Shown piece after piece: positions 43,549-53,515 of a stretch of 64,000 bases of DNA; the stretch's first letter is position 1, and every line of letters begins with the position of its first letter. Below the pieces are notes generated by a model, which made no database searches, had not been told where the DNA came from, and saw only the letters and a list, made by a program, of their open reading frames with translations. The stretch comes from Anaerocolumna cellulosilytica. Lineage in GTDB: Bacteria > Bacillota > Clostridia > Lachnospirales > Lachnospiraceae. The stretch covers positions 5,082,001-5,146,000 of the forward strand of contig NZ_AP023367.1 in the NCBI RefSeq assembly GCF_014218335.1, read 5' to 3'. A program made the position numbers and the translations under genes.

Positions 43549-44526
43549 ATGCAAAGCAAGAAAGAATATCTGTTATCAAAAAAAATGCCCCATATCCGTT
43601 CTGTGATTACAACCAGACAGATTATGGTGGATGTAGCTATTGCATTACTGCCTGCTCTGATTGGTGCTGTATATTTTTTTGGCTACCGTTCCCTGCTGCT
43701 TGTATTGGTCAGTGTTATAACCTGTGTATTTTTTGAATTCCTATGGCAGAAGCTCAGACATGAACCGGTACTCATCGGTGATTTCAGTGCAGTTGTTACG
43801 GGAATCCTGCTTAGCTTCAACGTACCGGTAACTACTCCTTACTGGGTAGTGATTGCTGCTGGCTTTTTTTCCATTGTAATTGCAAAACAGTTCTTTGGAG
43901 GCATTGGCAGCAACTTTGCCAATCCTGCGTTAATGGGCAGGTTATTTATCATGACTTTTTATCCCGGTTCCATTGCTTCTTATGTTACTACCTATCATAA
44001 CGGAGCAGATGCAATCAGTTCAGCTACGGTGTTATCTGCCGCCAAAAGCGGACACCCCCTGACGGATGTTTCCTACCTTGACATGTTCCTTGGCAATATA
44101 CCCGGTTCCTTGGGAGAGACCAGTAAGTCATTACTGCTGGCAGGTTTTCTCTATTTGTGCTATAGAAAGGTTGTAAATGTTCAGATAGCAATTACTTATA
44201 TTATAACAGTAATCGCCATAACATTTACCTTTGGCGGAGATGCTTTATTCACTGGTGACATTTTTACAAATCTGCTTGGAGGCAGTTTAATTCTTGGGGC
44301 ATTTTATATGCTTACGGATTATTCCTTTGCTTCAGCAGCCGGAAAAATTTTTATGGGTGTTATCGCCGGTGTTGTAACTGCCGGCATACGCATCTGGGGT
44401 ATTTATCCGGAGGGTGTCTGCTATGGAATTTTAGCAGCAAACTGCCTTCTGGCTTTCATCGAAAGATTAAAACCTCCCTGCGTATATGGAATGAAAGCAA
44501 AACCCCGTAAAAAACTTCACATTTAA
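43549..44526 (+). CDS. RnfD-like membrane subunit of the second locus
   Basis: 325 residues, about ten membrane spans, with GDFSAVVTGILLSFNVPVT, FGGIGSNFANPALMGRLF and DISYLDMFLGN-type loops as in RnfD. The flavinylation motif reads ADAISSATVLS: the usual SGAT is SSAT, with the acceptor threonine (about residue 160) kept. It begins directly after the rnfC-2 stop, so translation is coupled. Confidence 0.9.
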   Translation: MQSKKEYLLSKKMPHIRSVITTRQIMVDVAIALLPALIGAVYFFGYRSLLLVLVSVITCVFFEFLWQKLRHEPVLIGDFSAVVTGILLSFNVPVTTPYWVVIAAGFFSIVIAKQFFGGIGSNFANPALMGRLFIMTFYPGSIASYVTTYHNGADAISSATVLSAAKSGHPLTDVSYLDMFLGNIPGSLGETSKSLLLAGFLYLCYRKVVNVQIAITYIITVIAITFTFGGDALFTGDIFTNLLGGSLILGAFYMLTDYSFASAAGKIFMGVIAGVVTAGIRIWGIYPEGVCYGILAANCLLAFIERLKPPCVYGMKAKPRKKLHI

Positions 44527-44536
44527 CAGTATTATA

Positions 44537-44640
44537 CCTTAAGCAATTTTCTCAACGCTTCTGCTTAAGGCTGGCTGGTGGTAAAAACAATAATAAGGAA
44601 GCCACACGGTAACTACCAGCTTGATTCATGTGGCAGTATT
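44537..44640 (+). other. Structured spacer between rnfD-2 and the FMN-binding protein gene
   Basis: CCTTAAGCA (44537-44545) pairs perfectly with TGCTTAAGG (44562-44570). Next, CTGGTGGT near 44575 pairs with ACTACCAG near 44617. No T-run follows either stem. The spacer is 214 bp, long for an operon, and the next gene has a poor ribosome binding site (AGGT). Confidence 0.45.
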
Positions 44641-44740
44641 GCAGGCAAGCCTCAATGTAAAAAGGTATAAAGTTGAATAAAAAATGCGTATTCAACTATT
44701 TATTTTAAGAACGCGTCGCAACGCGCAGATAGGTATGTAA

Positions 44741-46135
44741 ATGAAAAAAAACAATAAACTAACCGGAATTATTACGTTAGCTGTTGTAGCAGTTCTGGCA
44801 GTCGTAATCATTATAGGCACTAATGTCCTAACAAAGAAAAACAACGCTCCATCTAACGGAGCAGACTCTATTGACCTTACCGGCTACTCCAATACCGGCA
44901 ATATTATTATCCGCTCCGCCTCTGAGGTAAAAGCAGATGATGGTTCCTTGGAAGGTTATCTTGTAACAGTGGCTTCCAAAGGGTTTGGTGGAGATATCTA
45001 CATGGATGTAACCTTTGACCAAACTGGTGATACTGTAAAATCCTTAGTAATCAACGAGCATAAAGAAACTGAAGGTTACGGTTCAAAGATTACTGAAGAA
45101 GCTTTTTTAAGCCAGTTTAACGGCCTTACTGCTCCTGTTTCTTTAGCTGGTGCAGGGACTGAAAGTGCAGCGCAAGCTGCTCCTACTGAAGCCGCTCCGG
45201 TTGAAACTACAACGTCTGCTAATGAAACCGTTACCTTAGCAGATGGAACTTATGTTGCTGAAACTGAAGGTTATAAGGCAAATGGTTATAATGATAAAGT
45301 ATCCTTAACAATTGCTGGCGGGAAAATTACTGAAGTACTTTGGGATGCTTACAATGAAGCCGGCGAATTAAAGAGCGTATTATCTGCTGACGGTGCATAT
45401 GAAATGACAAAAGATGGCCCTACCTGGCAGGAACAGGCTGTTGCTATTGCTGATTTTGTGGTACAGAATCAGTCAACAGATGCAATTGCTATGAATGCCG
45501 AAGGAAAAACGGATTCCGTATCCGGAGTAAGTATTTCTGTAAACACTTTTGTTTCCTTAGTAAAACAATGCTTACTTCAGGCTTCTCCTAAGTCTTTACA
45601 AGATGGAACATATACAGCACAGGGTACCGAAAGCAACGGTTATACCGGAATCGTTACTCTTGTAGTTGAAAACGGTGCTATTACTTCCGTAGTATGGGAT
45701 GCAAAAGATGCTAAGGGAGAATTTAAAAGCTACTTATCTTCTACCGGAAAATATGTAATGGTGGAAGGAAATCCTACCTGGAAGGAACAAGCTGATGCAT
45801 TAGCTGCATTTGTTATTGAAAATCAGTCTACTAGTGGTATAGTTTTAAATGAACAGGGCAAAACTGATAGTGTAGCTGGTGTCAGTATCTCTGTGAATGA
45901 ATTCATAAGTTTAACTGAGGAGTGCTTAACCAAAGCAGCTTCCGGTGATGTATCCTCCGACAATGGTGGTGAAACACCTGATGCTACACCTACTGAAACA
46001 CCTTCAACAGACGATAGCGAAAAGGCTCCTGGCACAATTGATGGAGTGTCCGGTGCTACGGTTTCTTCAACTGCTGTTGTTGATGGTATCAATAAAGCAC
46101 AATCCTTCATTAAAGATTTTGTTCTAAAAAAATAA
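44741..46135 (+). CDS. RnfG-like protein with two extra FMN-binding repeats nested in its FMN domain
   Basis: 464 residues. One N-terminal membrane anchor (about 8-28). Residues 56-135 match the first half of the RnfG FMN domain (GFGGDIYMDVTFDQTGD ... INEHKETEGYGSKITEEAF). The matching second half, DGVSGATVSSTAVVDGI, appears only at 434-450. Between them are two full PplA-like FMN-binding repeats, about 165-282 and 286-400, each with DGTY, G-K/A-IT-V-WDA and a motif DSVSGVSIS (258-266) or DSVAGVSIS (376-384), joined by T/A/E/P-rich linkers. This predicts one threonine (T440) and two serine (S264, S382) flavin sites outside the membrane. I see no lipobox. Confidence 0.85.
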   Translation: MKKNNKLTGIITLAVVAVLAVVIIIGTNVLTKKNNAPSNGADSIDLTGYSNTGNIIIRSASEVKADDGSLEGYLVTVASKGFGGDIYMDVTFDQTGDTVKSLVINEHKETEGYGSKITEEAFLSQFNGLTAPVSLAGAGTESAAQAAPTEAAPVETTTSANETVTLADGTYVAETEGYKANGYNDKVSLTIAGGKITEVLWDAYNEAGELKSVLSADGAYEMTKDGPTWQEQAVAIADFVVQNQSTDAIAMNAEGKTDSVSGVSISVNTFVSLVKQCLLQASPKSLQDGTYTAQGTESNGYTGIVTLVVENGAITSVVWDAKDAKGEFKSYLSSTGKYVMVEGNPTWKEQADALAAFVIENQSTSGIVLNEQGKTDSVAGVSISVNEFISLTEECLTKAASGDVSSDNGGETPDATPTETPSTDDSEKAPGTIDGVSGATVSSTAVVDGINKAQSFIKDFVLKK

Positions 46136-46145
46136 TGTTATAGAT

Positions 46146-46193
46146 AAGGATTGCTGTAAAATATAATTATGTATTTTATAGCAATCCTTTTTT
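46146..46193 (+). terminator. Intrinsic terminator inside the second rnf-like locus
   Basis: AAGGATTGCT with TAAAATA pairs with TATTTTA and AGCAATCCTT, followed by a run of T residues. It lies between the FMN protein gene and the RnfA/E-like gene, only 17 bp before the latter's start, so the last gene needs readthrough or its own promoter. Confidence 0.88.
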
Positions 46194-46209
46194 AGGAATG
46201 GAGTATATT

Positions 46210-47025
46210 ATGAAGCTTAAATATCCGATTGAATCCTTTGCACTTTTATTTGTCATTGCCTCAGATACCCTGAGAAATTCGCTGGTCTTTGGAAGCCTGT
46301 TCTTGGTGCTCTTACTTTGCGGTTTTGTAATACGAGACTTTTGCGAACCTATAAATACTCCGCTGATTCAAAAATTAATATTATGGATAAGTCTGCCCTC
46401 CTTAACCTATGTACTCTTTAATCTTGTTTATTTTTATATTTTAAAAGAAGAACTTACGCCTCAAAATATTTTACTCCTTCTAATTACCGGAGGATATATG
46501 GCTATGTTTTATGCAGCCGGACTAAAGGATACTTTTTTAGAAACTGTCCCTCCTGAGATAACAGAGACAAAGGATACTCTGTGGGATGTTCTTAAAGAAA
46601 ACCTGGTTGCCTATTCAATATTTATTGCTGCCGGAGCAGTCAGGGAGTTTCTCTCAAAGGGCGGTCTTCTTGGCTATACTTTTATAGATTCTTTCTTTAT
46701 AACAAATACTTTTGAATCATTAATAGCAGGTTTTCTTTTCGCAGGAATCGGCCTCTCCCTTGTTCATTATATTATCAACAAGGGTTGTACCAGCAGACAT
46801 AACAGCTTATGGGTAGTACTTCCTGTTGTCCTGCTTTATCAACCTTTTACCATCGAAAATATAAATGAAGTTATTAGTTTTCTTTTAAGCACTACCGTAT
46901 CTGTACTATTTATCATATCTGTACAGAAGCGTCTTATCTTTTCCTGTACCAGTCAGGGAATAAAAAAAATCCCCATAGAATTGGTTTCCATGGGGTTTAT
47001 CTACATGATTTTAAAGGCTTTCTAG
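46210..47025 (+). CDS. Divergent RnfA/RnfE-like membrane protein lacking the cluster cysteines
   Basis: 271 residues, six or more membrane spans. FIAAGAVREFLSKGGLLGYTFID mirrors GMFREVLGNGTIFG of RnfE, and ALLFVIASDTLRNSLVFGSLF aligns with the RnfE stretch MLGLCPTLAVT, but the cysteine is absent, and no NC-xx-LG motif is found. So the intramembrane [2Fe-2S] site seems lost. GGAG with a six-base gap supports the ATG at 46210 over one four codons earlier. Assignment is by weak similarity and context; it may have a different job. Confidence 0.6.
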   Translation: MKLKYPIESFALLFVIASDTLRNSLVFGSLFLVLLLCGFVIRDFCEPINTPLIQKLILWISLPSLTYVLFNLVYFYILKEELTPQNILLLLITGGYMAMFYAAGLKDTFLETVPPEITETKDTLWDVLKENLVAYSIFIAAGAVREFLSKGGLLGYTFIDSFFITNTFESLIAGFLFAGIGLSLVHYIINKGCTSRHNSLWVVLPVVLLYQPFTIENINEVISFLLSTTVSVLFIISVQKRLIFSCTSQGIKKIPIELVSMGFIYMILKAF

Positions 47026-47043
47026 AACCTTATTGTTGCTGGA

Positions 47044-47409
47044 TTAATTGGCCACACCATCTAGTTCACTTTCAGCATCACCTTTTATCTCTACCACAAC
47101 TTTATTCGGCAGACAGATAATGCTCTCCTTAACACTATGAATGCTTTTCTGGTGTACACACAATTCGTCTGGGCAGGAAGCTGCGGTTACGTCTGCATAT
47201 CCATCCTTAATAACCAGATGGTTAGAGCCGCCTCCAGGCACCTCTATATCCGTTTCTATATCTTTATTCAGGGGAAATTCCTTGTAAAATTTACCATCAA
47301 TGGTAACTACTACTTTATCTCCTTCTTTTCGGTTATTATTAAAGTAAAAAAAGGCTCCCACTGCAATTACTAATAAAATGCCTATCAGTATAATATCATT
47401 TCGTTTCAC
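47044..47409 (-). CDS. NusG domain II-containing membrane-anchored protein
   Basis: 121 residues: one membrane span (IILIGILLVIAVGAFFYF) and an extracytoplasmic domain ending with ADVTAASCPDELCVHQKSIHSVKESIICLPNKVVVEIKG, the NusG_II signature with its CPDxxC pair. Despite the name it is not a transcription factor. In clostridia it often accompanies apbE, FMN-binding and Gx genes, so a link to extracytoplasmic flavoproteins is likely. The start is taken as GTG at 47409; an upstream GTG at 47457 is possible. Convergent with the RnfA/E-like gene. Confidence 0.8.
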   Translation of the reverse strand: MKRNDIILIGILLVIAVGAFFYFNNNRKEGDKVVVTIDGKFYKEFPLNKDIETDIEVPGGGSNHLVIKDGYADVTAASCPDELCVHQKSIHSVKESIICLPNKVVVEIKGDAESELDGVAN

Positions 47410-47528
47410 AATATAGCCATACCCTTTCCGAAACCTGCTAGCATAAACCACAGGCACAAATTTGGTTGCGTAACAACTTTTACATTATAACCGAAATTAT
47501 GCCAAGCCGCAATAGCAATAAAGCAAAC

Positions 47529-48692
47529 TCAACCTTTCTTACTCTGACAGGCATAAAAAATACTAACTGCCACACCTCCAAGAACTGCTATCACTGCTAA
47601 AATCAGATAGCCTGTTTTCATGCTGTATCTTACAGCTGCTTCTCCTGTAAATATCGGAAAGAACGTCATGCCTAAAGCATAAAATGCCTGATAGAAACCC
47701 ATAGCCGTTGATTTATTCTGAACAGGGATATCAATCATTGCTTCAGAGGTTACATAAGAGAAAAGAATTCCGGTAGACATACCGGGTAAAATCTGTAATA
47801 AAAATATAAGGGGAATGGAGTTTACTCTGGGTACTAGTATACAATAGACGGCAACAATTAAAAGTACTGCCGGAATCCAGAATTTAGGTCCTATTTTCGT
47901 ACAGAACTTGGAGGACGCAAAACCGGAAAAGCTAACTGCAGATATCATATATACAATCGACGCCATTCCTACTATGGCTCCTGTTGCTCCCAGATCTTTT
48001 AAAATCTGGGAGGTAAAGGACATCGTTGTAGTTAATTGAATTCCCTGTTGAATCAATGCTATGAGCGAAAACATCCAGATTCTCTTTTTGGTACATACAC
48101 CCAGCAGCTGTTTTAATGGAATGTGCTTTATTACTTCCTTCTCTTCTTGTAAAGATAAGCCAAGCAGACAAGCAATGATACCTGCTAAAAGACTTAATAT
48201 ACAGATAAACTGCATTCCGGTTCTATCATACAGCACAGTGCTGGCTATGAATCCCAAAAGTATACCGGCATTATTAAAAAGTATAATACGGCTGGTTGCC
48301 GCTTGTTGTTCTTCTTTCGGATATCCTTCTGTATAAAAAACCATAAAAGATATCCACATGGAAGAAGCCAGTCCTGAAAATAGATTGGCAATTAAAAAGC
48401 CTGTTCCTCCGGGCGTAAATATACGAAGCAGGGAGGCTGCTCCCGATGCTAGACATCCCAGTAAAATAAAGGGTTTATGTAACCCTGCCGTATCAGCCAA
48501 AAGACCAACCGGCAAACGAAGTATTAACTGGGATATACCATAGGCACCTACTATAATACCGGCAAAGCTGCTGGTAACTCCACAGGCTGCTAAAAACATT
48601 GTCTGATATGGAATATATACGTATTGGGCAAACCAGAATAAGACAACCATACTTAAAAAAGTTGCTTCCTGGTATTTTGCTGTTTTTTTCAC
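47529..48692 (-). CDS. MFS transporter
   Basis: 387 residues, 12 membrane spans, with GAYGISQLILRLPVGLLADTAG (the loop 2-3 motif of the family). The start is GTG overlapping the antiterminator stop by 4 bp (GTGA), so the two are translationally coupled. The substrate is unknown; its position after a beta-glucoside antiterminator suggests sugar or metabolite transport. Confidence 0.88.
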   Translation of the reverse strand: MKKTAKYQEATFLSMVVLFWFAQYVYIPYQTMFLAACGVTSSFAGIIVGAYGISQLILRLPVGLLADTAGLHKPFILLGCLASGAASLLRIFTPGGTGFLIANLFSGLASSMWISFMVFYTEGYPKEEQQAATSRIILFNNAGILLGFIASTVLYDRTGMQFICILSLLAGIIACLLGLSLQEEKEVIKHIPLKQLLGVCTKKRIWMFSLIALIQQGIQLTTTMSFTSQILKDLGATGAIVGMASIVYMISAVSFSGFASSKFCTKIGPKFWIPAVLLIVAVYCILVPRVNSIPLIFLLQILPGMSTGILFSYVTSEAMIDIPVQNKSTAMGFYQAFYALGMTFFPIFTGEAAVRYSMKTGYLILAVIAVLGGVAVSIFYACQSKKG

Positions 48693-49573
48693 GAAGAACT
48701 CCCGTCTGTCTCCTCAATGCTGTCTTTTTTCTGCTTATTTTCTTCTAACACCCTATGGATATGGATGGTAAGATATAATTCTTCCGGGGCTGTTAAATCC
48801 GTATGGAATTTTTCAGTAATATACTTTCCGATTTTTTTTACACAAGCGTATTCTTTACGGCAATTTGTCACAATCTGTTCATATAAAAAGTCGTTTTGTT
48901 CCTCCGGTAACTGACAGTCCGTAAGCAGTCTTTGCACAAACAGCCTCAGGTGGGTAGTAAACCGAGAATAGGAAATACTGTCTTCATCGTAGCATAATAC
49001 AAAATTATACTTAACAATGTCCAGTATATCCTTAACGGTTTCCGTTATTATCCGGTTGTTGGCGTTATAAGGGTTATTATGCTGGGCATTAATAAAATGA
49101 AAGGCGATATTTCCTGCCTCATCAACAGGCAAATCCAAGTTTAATTTGTCTTTAATTAGCTGCAGGGCAAATACTCCCACCTGATATTCATTGGGACTAA
49201 ATTTTTTCATTTCGGAAATATAAAAATTTTCAATTACAATCCCCTTCTCCATTCGTTTTACAACAAAGGATAAATGATCCGTTAAGGAAAGGTAAATATG
49301 TTCCATTAACTCCATCTGATAATTTTCAACCCCATAATCAATAATCGTTTTTGCTAATTCAAAAAATGTGCTGTCGATTTCAGCTGCCAGCCGGATAATA
49401 TTTTTAGAAATATCTTTATCTTTCATAACAAAGACTTTCTCAATCTCTTCTTTCCGTAACTGGTAACCGATTGCTTTATTAAAGCCTATGCCTTTGCCCA
49501 TGAGTATAATCTCATGTCCGGTATCATCCAGTGCAAGTATTAAAGAATTATTCAACACCTTTACGACACGCAT
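48689..49573 (-). CDS. BglG/LicT-family transcriptional antiterminator
   Basis: 294 residues: an N-terminal RNA-binding CAT domain (MRVVKVLNNSLILALDDTGHEIILMGKGIGF) and two PTS regulation domains, with histidines in EHIYLSLTDHLSF and FHFINAQHNN (PRD1) and in TTHLRLFVQRLL and LTIHIHRVLEE (PRD2). GGGAG supports the ATG at 49573 over one four codons up. It would bind the antiterminator RNA at 53158-53187 and let the PTS-GH1 genes be read. Its own gene is downstream of those it controls. Confidence 0.93.
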   Translation of the reverse strand: MRVVKVLNNSLILALDDTGHEIILMGKGIGFNKAIGYQLRKEEIEKVFVMKDKDISKNIIRLAAEIDSTFFELAKTIIDYGVENYQMELMEHIYLSLTDHLSFVVKRMEKGIVIENFYISEMKKFSPNEYQVGVFALQLIKDKLNLDLPVDEAGNIAFHFINAQHNNPYNANNRIITETVKDILDIVKYNFVLCYDEDSISYSRFTTHLRLFVQRLLTDCQLPEEQNDFLYEQIVTNCRKEYACVKKIGKYITEKFHTDLTAPEELYLTIHIHRVLEENKQKKDSIEETDGSSS

Positions 49574-49644
49574 TCTAACTCCCATCTGTGTGCTCTAGTG
49601 TTAATAGCACTTATGCTATCTGCACTTGCACACGTAAAATCAGG

Positions 49645-49669
49645 GTGTGAAATTGCTTTTATTTCACAC
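49645..49669 (-). terminator. Hairpin between the GH1 gene and the antiterminator gene
   Basis: GTGTGAAAT (49645-49653) and ATTTCACAC (49661-49669) form a perfect 9-bp stem with a weak tail CCTGATTTT on the minus strand. It may partially separate the two gene pairs. Confidence 0.6.
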
Positions 49670-49687
49670 TACCCCCATGCTTTTACT

Positions 49688-51127
<1,440 letters not shown>

Positions 51128-53029
51128 TTAAGCTTCAATTTTAATTACATTCGTATTAACAGTAACGCGTTCGCCGCTAATTCCGGCAACCTTGCCAAAC
51201 TCATCTGTATTGCTTACAATAACGGGAACGATTGTTTCAAAACCTGCTTCTTTTATCTTTGCAATATCAAAGGATAGAAGTTTTGTACCTTTTACTACGT
51301 GGGTTCCTTCCTCAACATGCTTTTTAAAGTACTTTCCTTCCAGATTAACAGTATCAATACCAACATGAATGATAAGTTCTGCACCATTGTCCAATTTTAA
51401 ACCAAGCGCATGAAGGGTTGGATATACCATGAGTACAGTACAATCTTCCGGTGCTACGACTTCACCCTTGTCAGGTATAATGGCAATACCTTTTCCCAAA
51501 GCCTCTGAAGAAAATACTTCATCGCTTACTTTACTTAACGAAACTGCTTTTCCTTCTACTGGAGAAGAGATTGTAATACTTGCATTCGTAACATCTGCAC
51601 TAACAGCTTCTATAGTTCTAGAAATACTTGTGTTATTATCAACTTTTGCTTTTGTTCCATTGTTTGTACTTAATTCATCAAAGCCTACTAAGTAAGTCAA
51701 TATGGCTGCGCCAAAGAAAGCAACCGCGATACCCGCTAAGTAGAATAAGAATTTTGCTAAACCAAATGCTGCATAGGTCGCTAAGGTTAATACACCGTTG
51801 TTGGCAAAAGCATCGCCATAAACACCGCCTGCACCCATAATAGCACCACCGATGGCACCACATATTATGGCACATACCATTGGTTTCTTTAATCTTAAGT
51901 TACAACCGTAAATAGCCGGCTCTGTAATACCGCAGACAGCTGCGGAAATCATAGCAGAAGCTGCTACTGTCTTTAAGTTTTTATCACGGGATTTTAACAT
52001 AACACCCAGTGCTGCGCCACCTTGAGAAAAGTTGGCAGCACCTGCAAAAGCTAAAAGGTTCTGACGGCCAAACTGGGCAACATCATTAATTCCAATCGGC
52101 AATAAAGCCCTATGTGCACCGAATACTACAAATACGCCCCACATACCACCGACAAAGGCTCCGCACAGAATCGGACTGATATTCATCATTCCGGTATATA
52201 AAAAGTTTATAACATTTCCAATATAAATTCCGATAGGACCGAATACCATAAAAGTTGCCGGTACCATAACAAACAGAGATATACCAGGTACTAATATAAT
52301 CTTTAGTACTTCAGGTATTACTTTCTCTAAAAACTTCTGTACGTAAGACAGTATGAATACACCGATTATAATAGGTATAACGGAGGACGCATAATTAGCT
52401 TTTGTAATCGGTATACCAAACATTTGAACCGCATCTTGTCCCGTCATTAAGGCAACAATAGCCGGATAACACATGGTACCACCAAGTGCCATTGCTATAA
52501 ATTCGTTTGCTTTAAATACCTTAGCACAGGTATATGCCAGTATAATAGGCATAAAATAAAAGATTGCATCCGTTGCACCAAGTAATAAAGTATACGTTTG
52601 ATTAGTGGTTATATCTCCGCCGCCATTTGCTACTATAATTTTAGCAATGGTTAAAAACCCTTTCATTAAACCGGATGCAGCAATTGCAGGCACCATAGGT
52701 GTAAACATCGCAGAAACAGCGATTAACAATCTGTTCCATATATTACCTTTTTCCTGCGGTTCACGTTCGGTACTGTTTTCATCAATATCCACCATAGGAA
52801 GAATTGCTTCATATACTTTTGTAACCTTAGCACCCAGCACTACCTGTAACTGTCCTCCGCTTTCAACAACGGATATAACGCCTTCTAAGTGTCCTAATAC
52901 TTCCTTATCCGCTTTTTTAAAATCTTTTAAAACAAAACGTAATCTAGTAAAACAATGGGTTAACCCTTTTACATTAGAAGCTCCGCCCACATTGTCTAAA
53001 ATGTCTTTCGCTATTCTTTGATAGTCCAT
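51128..53029 (-). CDS. Beta-glucoside-specific PTS enzyme IIBCA
   Basis: 633 residues in the order IIB (1-85, phosphorylated cysteine in GLTHCFTRLRFVL), IIC (about 105-455, ten membrane spans) and IIA (about 490-630, active histidine in LIIHVGIDTVNLEGK). It takes up and phosphorylates aryl- or oligo-beta-glucosides. Its mRNA leader contains a LicT-type antiterminator overlapping a terminator, so expression needs the antiterminator encoded at 48689-49573. Confidence 0.95.
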   Translation of the reverse strand: MDYQRIAKDILDNVGGASNVKGLTHCFTRLRFVLKDFKKADKEVLGHLEGVISVVESGGQLQVVLGAKVTKVYEAILPMVDIDENSTEREPQEKGNIWNRLLIAVSAMFTPMVPAIAASGLMKGFLTIAKIIVANGGGDITTNQTYTLLLGATDAIFYFMPIILAYTCAKVFKANEFIAMALGGTMCYPAIVALMTGQDAVQMFGIPITKANYASSVIPIIIGVFILSYVQKFLEKVIPEVLKIILVPGISLFVMVPATFMVFGPIGIYIGNVINFLYTGMMNISPILCGAFVGGMWGVFVVFGAHRALLPIGINDVAQFGRQNLLAFAGAANFSQGGAALGVMLKSRDKNLKTVAASAMISAAVCGITEPAIYGCNLRLKKPMVCAIICGAIGGAIMGAGGVYGDAFANNGVLTLATYAAFGLAKFLFYLAGIAVAFFGAAILTYLVGFDELSTNNGTKAKVDNNTSISRTIEAVSADVTNASITISSPVEGKAVSLSKVSDEVFSSEALGKGIAIIPDKGEVVAPEDCTVLMVYPTLHALGLKLDNGAELIIHVGIDTVNLEGKYFKKHVEEGTHVVKGTKLLSFDIAKIKEAGFETIVPVIVSNTDEFGKVAGISGERVTVNTNVIKIEA

Positions 53030-53089
53030 AAGTAATTCCTTTCAAGGTTATTTTTCATCTTCCTAATGGCCAGCTAGAAAAATGAACAC

Positions 53090-53166
53090 AAAAAAAGACC
53101 CAATTGAAACGATAATACTATATCGAAAGCTATGCTTTCTCCATAATAACGCTCAATCCGATCTTG
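53090..53166 (-). terminator. Terminator in the PTS leader
   Basis: A long imperfect hairpin whose inner part is AAAGC-ATA-GCTTT (near 53125-53137) and whose base pairs GATCGGATTGAGCG with CGTTTCAATTGGGTC, followed by seven T residues. Its 5' arm overlaps the antiterminator RNA, so the two are mutually exclusive. Confidence 0.8.
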
Positions 53167-53187
53167 CCTGCATTACCAGTAACACGT
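53158..53187 (-). promoter_or_regulatory. Ribonucleic antiterminator (RAT) for the LicT-type protein
   Basis: The minus-strand RNA reads GTGTTACTGGTAATGCAGGC followed by AAGATC, close to the LicT/SacT target (GGATTGTTACTG ... GCAGGCAAAACC). It precedes and overlaps the terminator. Binding of the antiterminator would stabilise it. Confidence 0.85.
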
Positions 53188-53218
53188 CGTCTTACCAAGT
53201 TGTTATTCAACTAAGACT

Positions 53219-53247
53219 ATACTACCATACTATTCGTTATTATGCAA
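53219..53247 (-). promoter_or_regulatory. Candidate promoter of the PTS operon
   Basis: On the complement TTGCAT (53242-53247), 17 bp, TAGTAT (53219-53224). About 100 bp further up, TACGATTAT (53340-53348) and ATAATCGTA (53364-53372) form a perfect 9-bp inverted repeat that could be an operator. Confidence 0.5.
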
Positions 53248-53433
53248 TAGAAATCCGTTAAATTCTACATTATTTTTGCCATACACATCTGATTTTTGTT
53301 ATTTATATCCAACCATAATGTCGTTTTTATTTATTTGAATACGATTATTATCTATCATTTAGCATAATCGTATGCTTAATTCCCCCATATTCTCTACCAG
53401 TAAGGTGTTATTACATTATAGATAGGACAAAAT

Positions 53434-53469
53434 AAGAAGCTTCATGAAAATAAAATCATGGAGCTTCTT
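53434..53469 (-). terminator. Terminator of cysK
   Basis: AAGAAGCTTCATGA (53434-53447) and TCATGGAGCTTCTT (53456-53469) pair with one mismatch; the transcript goes on ATTTTGTCC. Confidence 0.8.
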
Positions 53470-53515
53470 CTATCATTCCTATTCGTTATATAAATCGCTT
53501 TATTTGAAAGCTTTA

